64,000 nucleotides of DNA. Origin: Streptomyces pactum (GTDB lineage Bacteria > Actinomycetota > Actinomycetes > Streptomycetales > Streptomycetaceae). A model generated the notes under the pieces. The model ran no database searches. It saw nothing but the letters and a program-made list of their open reading frames with translations, and was not told where the DNA came from. The stretch lies in contig NZ_CP019724.1 in assembly GCF_002005225.1 (NCBI RefSeq), forward strand, positions 3,350,501 to 3,414,500, in the 5' to 3' direction. Shown piece after piece: positions 9,688-18,546 of the stretch; within the stretch, counting starts at the first letter, position 1; the number at the start of each line of letters is the position of its first letter. The translations under genes and the position numbers were made by a program.

Positions 9688-10697
9688 TTGGCTGCCTCCT
9701 TCTTTTCCTTGTCCTTGTCCTCACGGCCGGCATCGGCCGCCGGGCCGTTCCTCCCGGCCTCGGCCACGTGGCCGGTGAGGGAGAGGAAGACGTCGTCGAG
9801 GGTGGGGCGGCGCAGGCCGATGTCGTCGATCTCGATACCGCGGGTGTCGAGTTCCCGGATGACCTCGGCGAGCAGCTTGGCGCCACCGGTGACGGGGACG
9901 GTGAGCTTGCGGGTGTGCTCCTCGACGGTGGTCGAGCCCTTGCCGAACCCGCCGAGCACCTCGGCGGCCGTCCCCATGTGCTCACGCTCGTGCACCACGA
10001 CCTCGACGCGCTCTCCACCGGTGCGCGCCTTGAGCTGGTCGGAGGTGCCGCGGGCGATGACCCGGCCGTGGTCGACGACCGCGATGTCGTGCGCCAGGTG
10101 GTCTGCCTCCTCCAGGTACTGCGTGGTCAGCAGAAGGGTCGTACCGCCGGCGACCAGTTGCTTGATGACCTCCCACAGCTCCTGCCGGTTGCGTGGGTCG
10201 AGGCCGGTCGTCGGTTCGTCCATGAACATGACGGGCGGGGAGACGACCAGGGCGGCCGCCAGGTCGAGCCGGCGGCGCATGCCTCCCGAGTAGGTCTTCG
10301 TGGGACGGTCGGCGGCGTCCGCGAGGTGGAACTGCTCGAGCAGCTCGCCGGCCCGGGCCTTCGCGGCCTTGGACCTCATCTGGTAGAGCTGGCCGACCAT
10401 CTGGAGGTTCTCGCGGCCGGTCAGGTATTCGTCGACCGCGGCGAACTGGCCGGAGAGGCCGATCGAACGCCGCACCTCGTTGGGCTGCTTGAGGACGTCG
10501 ATGCCCGCGACGACCGCTTTGCCGCTGTCCGGGCGCAGCAGGGTGGTCAGGCAGCGGACGGCGGTCGTCTTGCCCGCGCCGTTCGGACCGAGCAGGCCCA
10601 GGACCGTGCCCTCTGGAACGTCGAGGTCGACGCCGTCCAGAGCCCTTACGTCACCGAAGGTTTTCACCAGGCCTTCGGCATAGATGGCGCCTGGCAT
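9684..10697 (-). CDS. ABC exporter ATP-binding protein (DrrA-like)
   Basis: 337 aa. Walker A GPNGAGKTT (about 41), signature YSGGMRRRLDLA, Walker B VMFMDEPTTGLD and an H-loop threonine/glutamine region LLLTTQYLEEAD. The C-terminal extension is typical of DrrA-type daunorubicin-resistance ATPases. The start MPGAIYAEGL at 10697 is preferred because GGAG lies 7 nt upstream; a longer reading frame exists but lacks an RBS. It forms an operon with the permease gene. A 7+2+7 palindrome 86 bp upstream is a plausible repressor site. Confidence 0.9.
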   Translation of the reverse strand: MPGAIYAEGLVKTFGDVRALDGVDLDVPEGTVLGLLGPNGAGKTTAVRCLTTLLRPDSGKAVVAGIDVLKQPNEVRRSIGLSGQFAAVDEYLTGRENLQMVGQLYQMRSKAAKARAGELLEQFHLADAADRPTKTYSGGMRRRLDLAAALVVSPPVMFMDEPTTGLDPRNRQELWEVIKQLVAGGTTLLLTTQYLEEADHLAHDIAVVDHGRVIARGTSDQLKARTGGERVEVVVHEREHMGTAAEVLGGFGKGSTTVEEHTRKLTVPVTGGAKLLAEVIRELDTRGIEIDDIGLRRPTLDDVFLSLTGHVAEAGRNGPAADAGREDKDKEKKEAAK

Positions 10698-10782
10698 ATG
10701 AGTCTCCACGTCGTCGGGGATTCTTCGGAAGCTAGGTTTGTACGTTTCGCTCGGCGCGGCGAGCGATTTACGACACACCATA

Positions 10783-10798
10783 ACGCGATGTATCGCGT
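10783..10798. promoter_or_regulatory. Palindromic operator candidate upstream of the ABC exporter
   Basis: ACGCGAT-gt-ATCGCGT, a perfect 7+2+7 inverted repeat, lies in the promoter region of the exporter operon (start 10697) and just beyond the 3' end of ilvA. TetR- and PadR-type repressors of drug exporters use sites of this form. No such regulator gene is adjacent. Confidence 0.5.
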
Positions 10799-10844
10799 CT
10801 CACAATGCAGTTACTCGAACGAGTGACCGGAACCGGTGACCGGG

Positions 10845-12074
10845 TCAGCCGATGACGGGGTATCCCGCCTCACGCAGCGCCCGGCCGACCTCGGCGCAGT
10901 GCTCCGGGCCCTTCGTCTCCAGGTGCAGCTCGACCTCCGCCTCCGTGAGCCCGAGCCGTGGATCGGTCCGGACGTGGCTCACATCGAGGACGTTAGCGTC
11001 GACCACTGACAACACCCCGAGAAGCGTGGCGAGGGCGCCGGGCCGGTCCGTCAGACGCAGCCGGACCGCCAGGTAGCGGCCCTGCGCGGCCATGCCGTGC
11101 CGCAGCACGCCCTGCATCAGCACCGGGTCCACGTTGCCGCCGGACAGCACCGCCACCACCGGCCCCTCGAAGGCGCCCGGCTCACTCAGCAGCGCCGCCA
11201 CCGGACTCGCTCCGGCCGGCTCCACGACCAGCTTGGCCCGCTCCAGGCACAGCAGCAGCGCGGTGGACAACTCGTCCTCGGAGACCGTGCGGACCTCGTC
11301 CACCAGCTCGCCGACGATCCCGAACGGCACGTCGCCGGGCCGTCCCACCTTGATGCCGTCGGCCATCGTCGCCGGATTCTCCACGGCCACCGGACGCCCC
11401 GCGGCCAACGACGGCGGATACGCCGCCGCGCCCTCCGCCTGCACGCCCACGATCCGCACGTCCGGCCGCAGCGCCTTCACCGCGACCGCGATCCCGGCGA
11501 CCAGCCCTCCCCCGCCGATGCCGACCACGACGGTCCGCACCTCGGGGCACTGCTCCAGGATCTCCAGCCCGACCGTGCCCTGGCCCGCGATGACGTCGGG
11601 GTGGTCGAAGGGGTGGATGAACACCGCGCCGGTCCGTTCCGCGTACTCCTGCGCGGCGGCCAGCGTCTCGTCGACCACCTGGCCGTGCAGCCGCACCTCG
11701 GCGCCGTAGTCCCTGGTCGCGCTGATCTTGGGCAGCGGGGCGCCCTTCGGCATGAACACCGTCGAACGCACCCCGAGCAGCGACGACGCCAGCGCCACGC
11801 CCTGCGCGTGGTTGCCCGCGCTCGCCGCGACCACGCCGGCGGCCCGCTGCTCGGGCAGCAGCCCGGCGATCCGGACGTAGGCGCCGCGCAGCTTGAACGA
11901 ACCCGTCCGCTGAAGGTTCTCGCACTTGAGGTGCACCGGCGCGCCGACCAGGTGGGACAGGTGCCTGCTGCCCTCCATCGCCGTCACCCGCGCCACGCCC
12001 GAGAGCATCTTCTGGGCCCCGCGTACGTCGTCGAGGGTGACGGGTGCGGCAAGGGCGGCCGTGCTGTAGCTCAT
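10845..12074 (-). CDS. ilvA: Threonine dehydratase (threonine ammonia-lyase) with C-terminal ACT domain
   Basis: 409 aa. PLP enzyme that deaminates L-threonine to 2-oxobutyrate for isoleucine synthesis or catabolism. The Schiff-base lysine is in SFKLRGAY (about residue 60). Other marks are ASAGNHAQGVA, the phosphate-binding VGIGGGGLVAGIA and a C-terminal ACT segment (VRLRLTDRPGALATLLGVLS) for allosteric control. MSYSTAALAAPVTLDDVRGA at 12074 is the start, with GGAG 5 nt upstream. Divergently transcribed from a MarR gene. The short one-ACT form fits either the biosynthetic or the catabolic role. Confidence 0.9.
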   Translation of the reverse strand: MSYSTAALAAPVTLDDVRGAQKMLSGVARVTAMEGSRHLSHLVGAPVHLKCENLQRTGSFKLRGAYVRIAGLLPEQRAAGVVAASAGNHAQGVALASSLLGVRSTVFMPKGAPLPKISATRDYGAEVRLHGQVVDETLAAAQEYAERTGAVFIHPFDHPDVIAGQGTVGLEILEQCPEVRTVVVGIGGGGLVAGIAVAVKALRPDVRIVGVQAEGAAAYPPSLAAGRPVAVENPATMADGIKVGRPGDVPFGIVGELVDEVRTVSEDELSTALLLCLERAKLVVEPAGASPVAALLSEPGAFEGPVVAVLSGGNVDPVLMQGVLRHGMAAQGRYLAVRLRLTDRPGALATLLGVLSVVDANVLDVSHVRTDPRLGLTEAEVELHLETKGPEHCAEVGRALREAGYPVIG

Positions 12075-12218
12075 GTCTCCAGCATCGCAGTTCACAGGCG
12101 CCCGGGGCCGTTGTGACCAACCTCCGAGACCCGCTTTGCCCAGCGCAGGTACGGCTCGCCGCCCAGCCGCGTACCCTGTCCCCCAATTAGCAGCCCTCCA
12201 CGAAGTGAGCCCCCGGCC

Positions 12219-12743
12219 ATGCCCACAACACCCGAAATGTCGATGGACATGACGACCGCCGGTGACACCGGTCTTCTCGAGACGCTCCAGCACGAGGTGG
12301 CGCTCTTCGCCCGACGTGCCGAACAGACCCGGCTCGGCGGGGTCGGGCAGGTGCGCAACTCGATGGACCGCGCCGCCTACCTGCTGCTCAACCGCCTCGA
12401 CAAAGAAGGCCCGATGGGCGTCAAGGCGCTCGCCGCGAGCATGGGAATCGACTCCTCCACGGTCACCCGGCAGGTGGCCCCGCTCGTCGACACCGGACTC
12501 GTCAAGCGGACCTCGCACCCCGAGGACGGCCGCGCCGTGGTGCTCCAGCTATCCCCCCGCGGCGTGTCGCGGCTGGAGGAGGTCCGCTCCTCCCGGCGTC
12601 AGCTCATGGCCGAACTGACCCAGGACTGGGCGCCGGAGGAGCGTGAGGCGTTCTGCGCCCTCCTCGCGCGCTTCAACGGCGCCCTGTCCGCCCGTATGGC
12701 CCCGACGGGTGTCGCGGACCCCGAGTCGCCGTCGGCCTCCTGA
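12219..12743 (+). CDS. MarR-family transcriptional regulator
   Basis: 174 aa. Winged-helix MarR fold: RAAYLLLNRLDKEGPMGVKALAASMGIDSSTVTRQVAPLVDTGLVKR is helix-turn-helix, and HPEDGRAVVLQLSPRG is the wing with the conserved D-x-R. Other ATGs in frame (12237, 12243, 12249) could be the true start. It is divergent from ilvA; a TACCCT -10-like box lies at 12170-12175. Ligand and targets unknown; self-regulation is usual for the family. Confidence 0.88.
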   Translation: MPTTPEMSMDMTTAGDTGLLETLQHEVALFARRAEQTRLGGVGQVRNSMDRAAYLLLNRLDKEGPMGVKALAASMGIDSSTVTRQVAPLVDTGLVKRTSHPEDGRAVVLQLSPRGVSRLEEVRSSRRQLMAELTQDWAPEEREAFCALLARFNGALSARMAPTGVADPESPSAS

Positions 12744-12876
12744 GCCGGCTTCCACGGGCTTTCCGGGGCGGTTCCGCACCGGACTCTTGACCGGCGGGCC
12801 GCCCCTGGCCTGATATGAGACGCAGGGGTCGTCGTACGGGACTCGAGGAGTCGTCGCCCTCTGGTCGGGAGGCGCG

Positions 12877-13392
12877 GTGCGAGAACGGCAGGCATCCCAC
12901 AGTGCCCGCCGGGCCCGGGAGTTCCAGGCGTTCGTCGCGGGCGCGGCAGGGCGGCTGCTGCACGCCGCCACCCTGCTCACGGCCGAACCGCCGGGCGACA
13001 ACCCGCGCGCGCGGCGCCTGCTGTCCCTGTCGCTCGCCCACACGTACGCGGGCTGGGACCGGCTGCACGGGGAGGACCCCTACGACCGGGCCCGTCAGTA
13101 TCTGGCCACCCGCTTCGCCCGCGAGGCCTGGCACCGGTACCGCGACGGCCTCGGCCGGGCCCGGCGGTACGCCACCGGGCCCCTGGGCCGGCTCACTCCG
13201 CGCGAACGCCTGATCCTGGTGCTCAGGCTCTACGAGGGTGTCGCCGAGGAACAGGCCGCCGCCCTGCTGGGACTTCCCGTGGAACGCGTACGGACGATCT
13301 GCGACCGTGCGACGGCCACCCTCCTGCACCCGCCCGCGGACCCGGCCCGCCCGGTGGCCGCCGAGGCGAAGGCGAAGGCGGCGACGCCATGA
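12877..13392 (+). CDS. Sigma-70-like protein, region 4 HTH
   Basis: 171 aa. The C-terminal part carries a sigma region-4 helix-turn-helix (LTPRERLILVLRLYEGVAEEQAAALLGLPVERVRTICDRA, about residues 106-146). The N-terminal part is helical and only loosely like sigma region 2; there is no clear -10-recognition motif, so it may be an atypical ECF factor or a sigma-like regulator. GTG start with GGGAGG 5 nt upstream. Its TGA overlaps the ATG of a 38-codon ORF, which in turn overlaps a small membrane-protein gene; the three look coupled. Confidence 0.7.
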   Translation: MRERQASHSARRAREFQAFVAGAAGRLLHAATLLTAEPPGDNPRARRLLSLSLAHTYAGWDRLHGEDPYDRARQYLATRFAREAWHRYRDGLGRARRYATGPLGRLTPRERLILVLRLYEGVAEEQAAALLGLPVERVRTICDRATATLLHPPADPARPVAAEAKAKAATP

Positions 13393-13505
13393 CGGGCGGG
13401 GCACTCGCTGCGGCGCGTGACACAGCGCTTGAGGGGACGGTGCTTGTGGGGACGGCCGGCACGATGCCGGGCACGCGCGCGTGCGGCACCGGGAGGCCCC
13501 GGTGA
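13389..13505 (+). CDS. Possible 38-aa coupled micro-ORF
   Basis: Starts with an ATG overlapping the sigma-like gene stop (ATGA) and ends with a TGA overlapping the GTG of the next gene (GTGA). The peptide (MTGGALAAARDTALEGTVLV...) has no recognised domain. Both junctions are of the translational-coupling type. It may encode a peptide or serve to carry ribosomes to the membrane-protein start. Confidence 0.3.
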   Translation: MTGGALAAARDTALEGTVLVGTAGTMPGTRACGTGRPR

Positions 13506-13759
13506 ACCGCCTCCAGCGAGAGGCCGCCGCGCGGCGGATCATGGAGCAGTCGCCGCCGCGGGTGCCGCCCGAGCTGTACGCGGACGCCGTGCGCCGCGGC
13601 GTTCGCATGCTGCGGCGCAGAACCGCCGCCCGTCGGCTGCTGTGGCTGGTGCTGTGCGCCGCTGCCGTGGCGTTCACGGTGTGGGCGCTGACCGTCCAGC
13701 CCTGGGTGGTGCCGCCGTCGGAGACGACCCCACCCGTGACGGGCTGGGAGGGCTGGTGA
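13502..13759 (+). CDS. Small membrane protein, third gene of sigma-like operon
   Basis: 85 aa from the GTG at 13502, which has GGGAGG 5-6 nt upstream; a GTG at 13481 in the same frame is less likely. A basic amphipathic N-terminal half (NRLQREAAARRIMEQSPPRV) is followed by one membrane helix (LLWLVLCAAAVAFTVWAL) and a short outer tail. Position after a sigma-like gene and the cytoplasm-plus-helix layout recall anti-sigma factors, but no zinc-binding HxxxCxxC is present. Function is inferred only from context. Confidence 0.55.
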   Translation: MNRLQREAAARRIMEQSPPRVPPELYADAVRRGVRMLRRRTAARRLLWLVLCAAAVAFTVWALTVQPWVVPPSETTPPVTGWEGW

Positions 13760-13769
13760 ACGCGCCGGA

Positions 13770-14924
13770 CTAACCCAACGCCTGCTGGAGGTCCGCGAGC
13801 AGGTCGTCGACGTTCTCGATACCGACCGACAGGCGCACCAGGTCGGCGGGCACCTCCAGGGCCGAGCCCGCGGCGGAGGCGTGCGTCATCCGGCCCGGGT
13901 GCTCGATCAGCGACTCGACGCCGCCCAGGGACTCGCCCAGCGTGAACACCTTCGCGCGGTCGCACACCTCGACGGCCGCTTCCTCGCCGCCCTCGACGCG
14001 GAACGACACCATGCCGCCGAACGCCTTCATCTGCTTGGCGGCGACCTCGTGCCCGGGGTGCTCCGGCAGCCCCGGGTACAGCACACTCGTCACGCGCGCG
14101 TGCCGGGAGAGCATCTCGGCGACCTTGGTGGCGTTCTCGCTGTGGCGGTCCATGCGCACGGCGAGCGTCTTGGTGCCGCGCAGCACCAGCCAGGAGTCGA
14201 AGGGCCCGGCGACGGCGCCCATCGCGTTCTGGTGGAACGCCAGCTCCTCCCCCAGCTCCTGGTCGCCCACGACCAGCGCACCGCCGACGACGTCGGAGTG
14301 GCCGCCCATGTACTTGGTCAGGGAGTGCACGACGACGTCCGCACCGAGCGCCAGTGGCTGCTGGAGGTACGGCGTGGCGAAGGTGTTGTCGACGACGAGC
14401 CGGGCGCCGGCGTCCCGGGCGACCTGGGCCACGGCGGCGATGTCGGTGATGCCGAGCAGCGGGTTGGAGGGCGTCTCCACCCACACGGCCTTGGTCTTCG
14501 GGGTTAGCGCGGCCCGCACCGCCGCCGGGTCACTCGTGTCGGCCACGGACCACTCCACGCCCCACCGCGTGGCGACCTTGGCGAAGAGCCGGAACGTACC
14601 GCCGTACGCGTCGTTGGGGATCACCACGTGATCACCGGGACGCAGCAGCGTACGCAACAGGCAGTCCTCGGCCGCCAGTCCGGACGCGAACGCGAGGCCG
14701 CGACGGCCGCCCTCCAGAGCGGCCAGGTTCTCTTCCAGGGCCGTACGGGTCGGGTTGGCGCTGCGGCTGTACTCGTATCCGCCGCGCAGTCCGCCGACGC
14801 CGTCCTGCTTGTAGGTCGACACCTGATAGATCGGCGGGACGACCGCGCCCGTCCGGGGGTCGGCGGTGTTGCCCGCGTGAATCGCGAGCGTCTCGAAGTG
14901 CTGACTGATGTGCCTGTCGCTCAT
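13770..14924 (-). CDS. metB: Cystathionine gamma-synthase (Cys/Met metabolism PLP enzyme)
   Basis: 384 aa. Condenses an O-activated homoserine with cysteine to cystathionine; close relatives act as gamma-lyases. The PLP lysine is in [17 protein letters not shown] (about 205); the family signature also covers [37 protein letters not shown] is the typical C-terminus. Start [18 protein letters not shown] at 14924. A TACCCT -10 box ends 8 nt before this ATG (14933-14938), so the mRNA is probably leaderless or nearly so. Synthase versus lyase cannot be settled from sequence alone. Confidence 0.9.
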   Translation of the reverse strand: MSDRHISQHFETLAIHAGNTADPRTGAVVPPIYQVSTYKQDGVGGLRGGYEYSRSANPTRTALEENLAALEGGRRGLAFASGLAAEDCLLRTLLRPGDHVVIPNDAYGGTFRLFAKVATRWGVEWSVADTSDPAAVRAALTPKTKAVWVETPSNPLLGITDIAAVAQVARDAGARLVVDNTFATPYLQQPLALGADVVVHSLTKYMGGHSDVVGGALVVGDQELGEELAFHQNAMGAVAGPFDSWLVLRGTKTLAVRMDRHSENATKVAEMLSRHARVTSVLYPGLPEHPGHEVAAKQMKAFGGMVSFRVEGGEEAAVEVCDRAKVFTLGESLGGVESLIEHPGRMTHASAAGSALEVPADLVRLSVGIENVDDLLADLQQALG

Positions 14925-14932
14925 GGGAACCG

Positions 14933-14938
14933 AGGGTA
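14933..14938 (-). promoter_or_regulatory. -10 box TACCCT of metB, leaderless-type
   Basis: Reading on the minus strand, TACCCT is followed by 8 nt and the metB ATG; no Shine-Dalgarno is present. Confidence 0.5.
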
Positions 14939-15021
14939 GCCGCGCGGACGGCTCCGCGCGTTTTCCACAGGGCCACGGCCCAGGTTGGCCAATTGTCGGC
15001 GCCGTCTGGTTCGCTTGAGAC

Positions 15022-16140
15022 ATGGAGATTCTGTGGGTCCTGATAGCGCTGGTCATGCTCGGCTTCGTGCTGCTCCCCGTTCTGCGGCGCCGGCGGAGCG
15101 CGGTCGGCCTGGTACCCGCCGGCCACCCGGACGCGGCGGACCCCGAGAACTACGGCTTCGCCCGCGAGGAGGAGCTGGACATCCGCATGCCCGGCCCGGA
15201 CCAGGACCTGCTGGACGTCCTGGACCTGGTCCAGCGCACGCAGGACTACCGGGGGGCCAAGCAGCTCCTCGCCGGCACGGAGGCGGAGGGCGAGCGGCGC
15301 TGGCAGCGTGTGCAGGCCTTCGCGGGTGCCGCGTCGCTGGAGCTGCGGCAGCGGCCCGGCGGCGTCGGCGAGACGCCGGGCGGGCAGTGGCTGCGGGTGT
15401 GGCGGGCCGAGGCGCCCAAGGACGCGGGCGGCGCGGCCGTGCACGCCGAGTTCCTGGTGCAGCAGGCGTGGCGGACGGCGACGCCGGGCACGGACGAGTT
15501 CCGGATCATCATGGAGGAGGCGAAGGCAGCCTGCGGGGAGGCGGCACTGCTCGCCCCCGGCGACCCGATCCCGTACATCATCGAGCTCTCGGTCGCCCGC
15601 GGCCTCGCCTACCCGCGCGAGGACTTCGAGCAGCTCTGGCTGAAGATCCTGGACCGCGCCCCGGCCCACATGGGCGCGCACCTGGCCGCCCTGCACTACT
15701 GGTGCGAGAAGTGGCACGGCTCCCGCGACCTGGCGTACTCCTTCGCCGAGGCGGCGGCGGCCCGTGCCCCCCGCGGTTCCCTGCTCGCGGCGATGCCGCT
15801 CTTCGCCGTGTTCGAGCATCTCCCCGAGGTCAACCTGGTCAGCGGCTTCTACCAGAGCGAGGTCGTCACCAAGGCGGTCCACGGCGCCCTGCACGCGGTC
15901 CACTCGGCCCGCCCGGACGACCCGATGCAGGCGCACGTCCGCCATCTGCTGGTCCTCTTCCTGGTCCGCGGCGAGCGCTGGGCCGAGGCCATGAACCAGC
16001 TCATAGTCATCGACGGCCACGTCGGCGCCCTGCCCTGGACCCTGTCCGCCGACCCGGCGGCGGAGTTCGCGGTCTACCGCGCCCTGGCCGTCGCGGGCTA
16101 CGAGGCGAACGGCGGCAGCCCGGCGACACTGCCGCACTGA
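15022..16140 (+). CDS. Conserved membrane-anchored protein with helical-repeat body
   Basis: 372 aa. One N-terminal membrane helix (MEILWVLIALVMLGFVLLPV) followed by RRRR, then a long alpha-helical cytoplasmic body without a recognised catalytic motif. Motifs such as WLKILDRAPAHMGAHLAALHYWCEKWHGS and FYQSEVVTKAVHGALHAVH suggest TPR/DUF-type repeats. It is divergent from metB (97 bp between starts). I do not recognise a function. Confidence 0.8.
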   Translation: MEILWVLIALVMLGFVLLPVLRRRRSAVGLVPAGHPDAADPENYGFAREEELDIRMPGPDQDLLDVLDLVQRTQDYRGAKQLLAGTEAEGERRWQRVQAFAGAASLELRQRPGGVGETPGGQWLRVWRAEAPKDAGGAAVHAEFLVQQAWRTATPGTDEFRIIMEEAKAACGEAALLAPGDPIPYIIELSVARGLAYPREDFEQLWLKILDRAPAHMGAHLAALHYWCEKWHGSRDLAYSFAEAAAARAPRGSLLAAMPLFAVFEHLPEVNLVSGFYQSEVVTKAVHGALHAVHSARPDDPMQAHVRHLLVLFLVRGERWAEAMNQLIVIDGHVGALPWTLSADPAAEFAVYRALAVAGYEANGGSPATLPH

Positions 16141-16159
16141 CGGCCACCCCCTGACGCGG

Positions 16160-16350
16160 CCGGCGGACTACCCGCCGGCCGTACGCACACACCGCGCTCC
16201 CCGGCCGGTACGCACTCATCGCACCCCCGACCGGTCCGCACACGTCTCTCTCCCCCCCTCGGGCCGGTCCGCACAGGTCTCCTCGTCTCCTCGCCGGGCG
16301 ATCCGCGCACGTCTACGCGCCGGCCGATCCGCGCACGTCTACGCGCCTCC
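16160..16350. repeat. Degenerate C-rich tandem repeat, period about 26
   Basis: The gap between two convergent genes is filled with variants of GGTCCGCACACGTCTC. The last two copies are nearly identical (22-bp core at 16300-16321 and 16326-16347, period 26); earlier copies near 16180, 16206, 16233 and 16265 have drifted. No ORF is supported here. Confidence 0.7.
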
Positions 16351-16385
16351 GGCCGGCCCTCGGTCGTCCGCCGGGCCGCCCCCGG

Positions 16386-16898
16386 TCAGCCCTCGGCGCG
16401 GGCGGGCAGCCGCCAACCCGGGCGCGGGAAGTGGCAGGTGTAGCCCTCCGGGTAACGCTGAAGGTAATCCTGGTGCTCGGGCTCGGCCTCCCAGAAGGGG
16501 CCGACCGGCTCCACCTCGGTGACGACCTTGCCCGGCCACAGTCCGGAGGCGTCCACGTCCGCGATCGTGTCCTCGGCGATCCGCTTCTGCTCGTCGTCCA
16601 CGTAGTAGATCGCCGAGCGGTAACTGAGGCCGATGTCGTTGCCCTGACGGTTCTTGGTGCTCGGGTCGTGGATCTGGAAGAAGAACTCCAGGATCGCGCG
16701 GTAGTCCGTCTCCTCGGGGTCGAAAAGGATCTCGATGGCCTCCGCGTGCGTGCCGTGGTGGCGGTACGTCGCGTTCGGCACGTCTCCACCGGTGTATCCC
16801 ACCCGGGTCGCCGTGACGCCCGGGAGCCGGCGGATCAGCTCCTCCATCCCCCAGAAGCATCCACCTGCGAGCACGGCCCTCTGCGTCTGCGCAGCCAT
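16386..16898 (-). CDS. msrA: Peptide methionine sulfoxide reductase MsrA
   Basis: 170 aa. Reduces methionine-S-sulfoxide. The catalytic cysteine is in GCFWGMEE (about residues 14-21); [23 protein letters not shown] and PKVV-like [18 protein letters not shown] are family blocks. MAAQTQ at 16898 is the start because GGAGGG lies 5 nt upstream; a TTG 15 bp further out would place that RBS inside the gene. No recycling cysteine pair is evident at the short C-terminus ([11 protein letters not shown]). Confidence 0.93.
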   Translation of the reverse strand: MAAQTQRAVLAGGCFWGMEELIRRLPGVTATRVGYTGGDVPNATYRHHGTHAEAIEILFDPEETDYRAILEFFFQIHDPSTKNRQGNDIGLSYRSAIYYVDDEQKRIAEDTIADVDASGLWPGKVVTEVEPVGPFWEAEPEHQDYLQRYPEGYTCHFPRPGWRLPARAEG

Positions 16899-17217
16899 TG
16901 CGGCCCTCCACAATTCGTCGTTCGGTCACTCGGGCTACTCGGCCGGCACCGCCGGCATCCCCCGGCCACTCTTCTCAACGCGCGAGGGTTCCCGGCGATT
17001 CCGGGCCCGCCGCACCGGCCCCGCGGCCGGAAACCATGGTCCGCCTCGCTGGGCTTGCCGGAGCGATCACGGTGCGGCGACCGCTCGCCGCGCTGCCTCA
17101 CGGAGCTCGGGAGGCGCGGAGCGTGCACGTGGGGATGCCCGGCAGAGGTTGCCATGCCGCGGTCTTCTCCGCTGCCCGGCTCCACGCGGTGGCCGCCTGG
17201 CGCGAGATCATGAACAG
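16899..17217. other. Non-coding gap upstream of msrA
   Basis: 319 bp between divergent genes. Must hold the msrA promoter, but I see no clear -10/-35, terminator or conserved ORF. Frames open here have no RBS and no family-like composition. Confidence 0.5.
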
Positions 17218-17889
17218 GTGACGAAGCAGATCAGGAAGGCGACTCCGGTGGAGCGATCCGTCAGCGAACCGGAGATCTCCGCTTACCAGCGGTCGCTGCG
17301 AGACCGATCGCTCGCCGCCCCCGTCGTCCCCGCGCCCGCGCCCTGGCGGCCCGTCTTCGCGTACGCGTACGGAGTCCCTGTCGGTGGACTGCTCGGCATC
17401 GGCTTCGCGTCGCATCCCGGCAGCGGCCATGACCTGGTCATGGTCGTCTCGCACGACGGTCACGGTCTCTTCGACGCCGTCACCGGCGAGAAGATCGCCA
17501 GGGACCGCGACCCCGATCCCGAGGACAGCACCCCCGACGCGGTCGCCGACCTGTCCTGCCCCGGACTCGGGCCCATCGCCGGGAGCCGCGTGCGCATCGC
17601 GGGGCTCTTCGGCGGTGGGCTGCACACCACGACCGGGGACGGCTGGACCCTGGAGGTCGTCACCCCGGCCTGGCCCAACGATCGTGTGCTGCTCTCGGTC
17701 GATGGCGGGCTTCCCCACTCCGGCCCGTACGGAGAGAAGTGGTGGCACATCTTCCACTCCAGCTACTCGGAACTTCGGGCCTTCGGCTTCTCCCCCTCCG
17801 GGGAGACCATCGCCGTCGCGACGAGCAGTGACGTATCCCTGTGGACCCGCCGCCCTGAGCACAGCCACGGCAGCGTCGCTCAGCACTGA
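17218..17889 (+). CDS. Hypothetical protein with a WD40-like repeat
   Basis: 223 aa from GTG 17218; an alternative GTG at 17248 has a better RBS (AGGAAGG, 7 nt) and would give 213 aa. The C-terminal ELRAFGFSPSGETIAVATSSDVSLWTRR reads like one WD40/beta-propeller blade. VVSHDGHGLFDAVTGEKIARD is another beta-rich stretch. No signal peptide or membrane helix. It stands alone between msrA and a TetR gene, both on the minus strand. The single blade suggests a solitary propeller-like module or a remnant of a larger protein. Confidence 0.6.
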   Translation: MTKQIRKATPVERSVSEPEISAYQRSLRDRSLAAPVVPAPAPWRPVFAYAYGVPVGGLLGIGFASHPGSGHDLVMVVSHDGHGLFDAVTGEKIARDRDPDPEDSTPDAVADLSCPGLGPIAGSRVRIAGLFGGGLHTTTGDGWTLEVVTPAWPNDRVLLSVDGGLPHSGPYGEKWWHIFHSSYSELRAFGFSPSGETIAVATSSDVSLWTRRPEHSHGSVAQH

Positions 17890-17920
17890 CCCAGCCTCGA
17901 CACAGGCGGGTCCCGGTCCG

Positions 17921-18520
17921 TCAGTCCGGTTGGCGCAGCCCCGCGATGAGGTGTTCGACCAGGCGCCGCGCGTCGTAGCGCGGGTCGCTCTCCGCGCCGA
18001 TGCAGAGGTTGCCGACGCCGCGCATGAGCTCCAGGGCGGACAGGTCGGACCGGATCTCGCCGGAGGCGGTCGCGGCTTCGAGGAGCCGGGTGCACACGGG
18101 CACGAGGCGGTCGAGGAAGTACGCGTGCAGCGTCTCGAAGCCGGCGTTGTCGGACTGCAGTACGGCAGCGAGTCCGTGCTTGGTGACCAGGAAGTCGACG
18201 AACAGGTCGATCCACCGCCCCAGGGCGGCGTACGGGGTCGGGCTGCTCGCCAGCAGGGCCGGGCCGGCCTCGGCGCAGGCCTCCACCTGGTGCCGGTAGA
18301 CGCCGATGATGAGGTCCGCGCGTGTCGGGAAGTGGCGGTAGATCGTGGCCGTTCCGACGCCGGCCCGGGCCGCGATGTCGCGTACCGGCGCTTCCACGCC
18401 CGACTCGACGAAGACCGCGGCGGCCGCGTCGAGCAGGGTCTTCTGGTTGCGCCGGGCGTCCGCACGCTTGGGCCGGGCCGCCTGCGCCGTGCCCTCGCCG
18501 CCGTCCTGCTCTCGCACCAC
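17921..18520 (-). CDS. TetR/AcrR-family repressor
   Basis: 199 aa. The N-terminal HTH is typical: TLLDAAAAVFVESGVEAPVRDIAARAGVGTATIYRHFPTRADLI. The C-terminal ligand domain is variable, as usual. Start is the first of two GTG codons (18520), with GGAGGAAC 5 nt upstream. Divergent from an aldo/keto reductase gene; two near-identical operator copies lie between them, so it most likely represses both. Confidence 0.9.
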   Translation of the reverse strand: MVREQDGGEGTAQAARPKRADARRNQKTLLDAAAAVFVESGVEAPVRDIAARAGVGTATIYRHFPTRADLIIGVYRHQVEACAEAGPALLASSPTPYAALGRWIDLFVDFLVTKHGLAAVLQSDNAGFETLHAYFLDRLVPVCTRLLEAATASGEIRSDLSALELMRGVGNLCIGAESDPRYDARRLVEHLIAGLRQPD

Positions 18521-18546
18521 GTCGTTCCTCCGCCACCGGGATTGCT

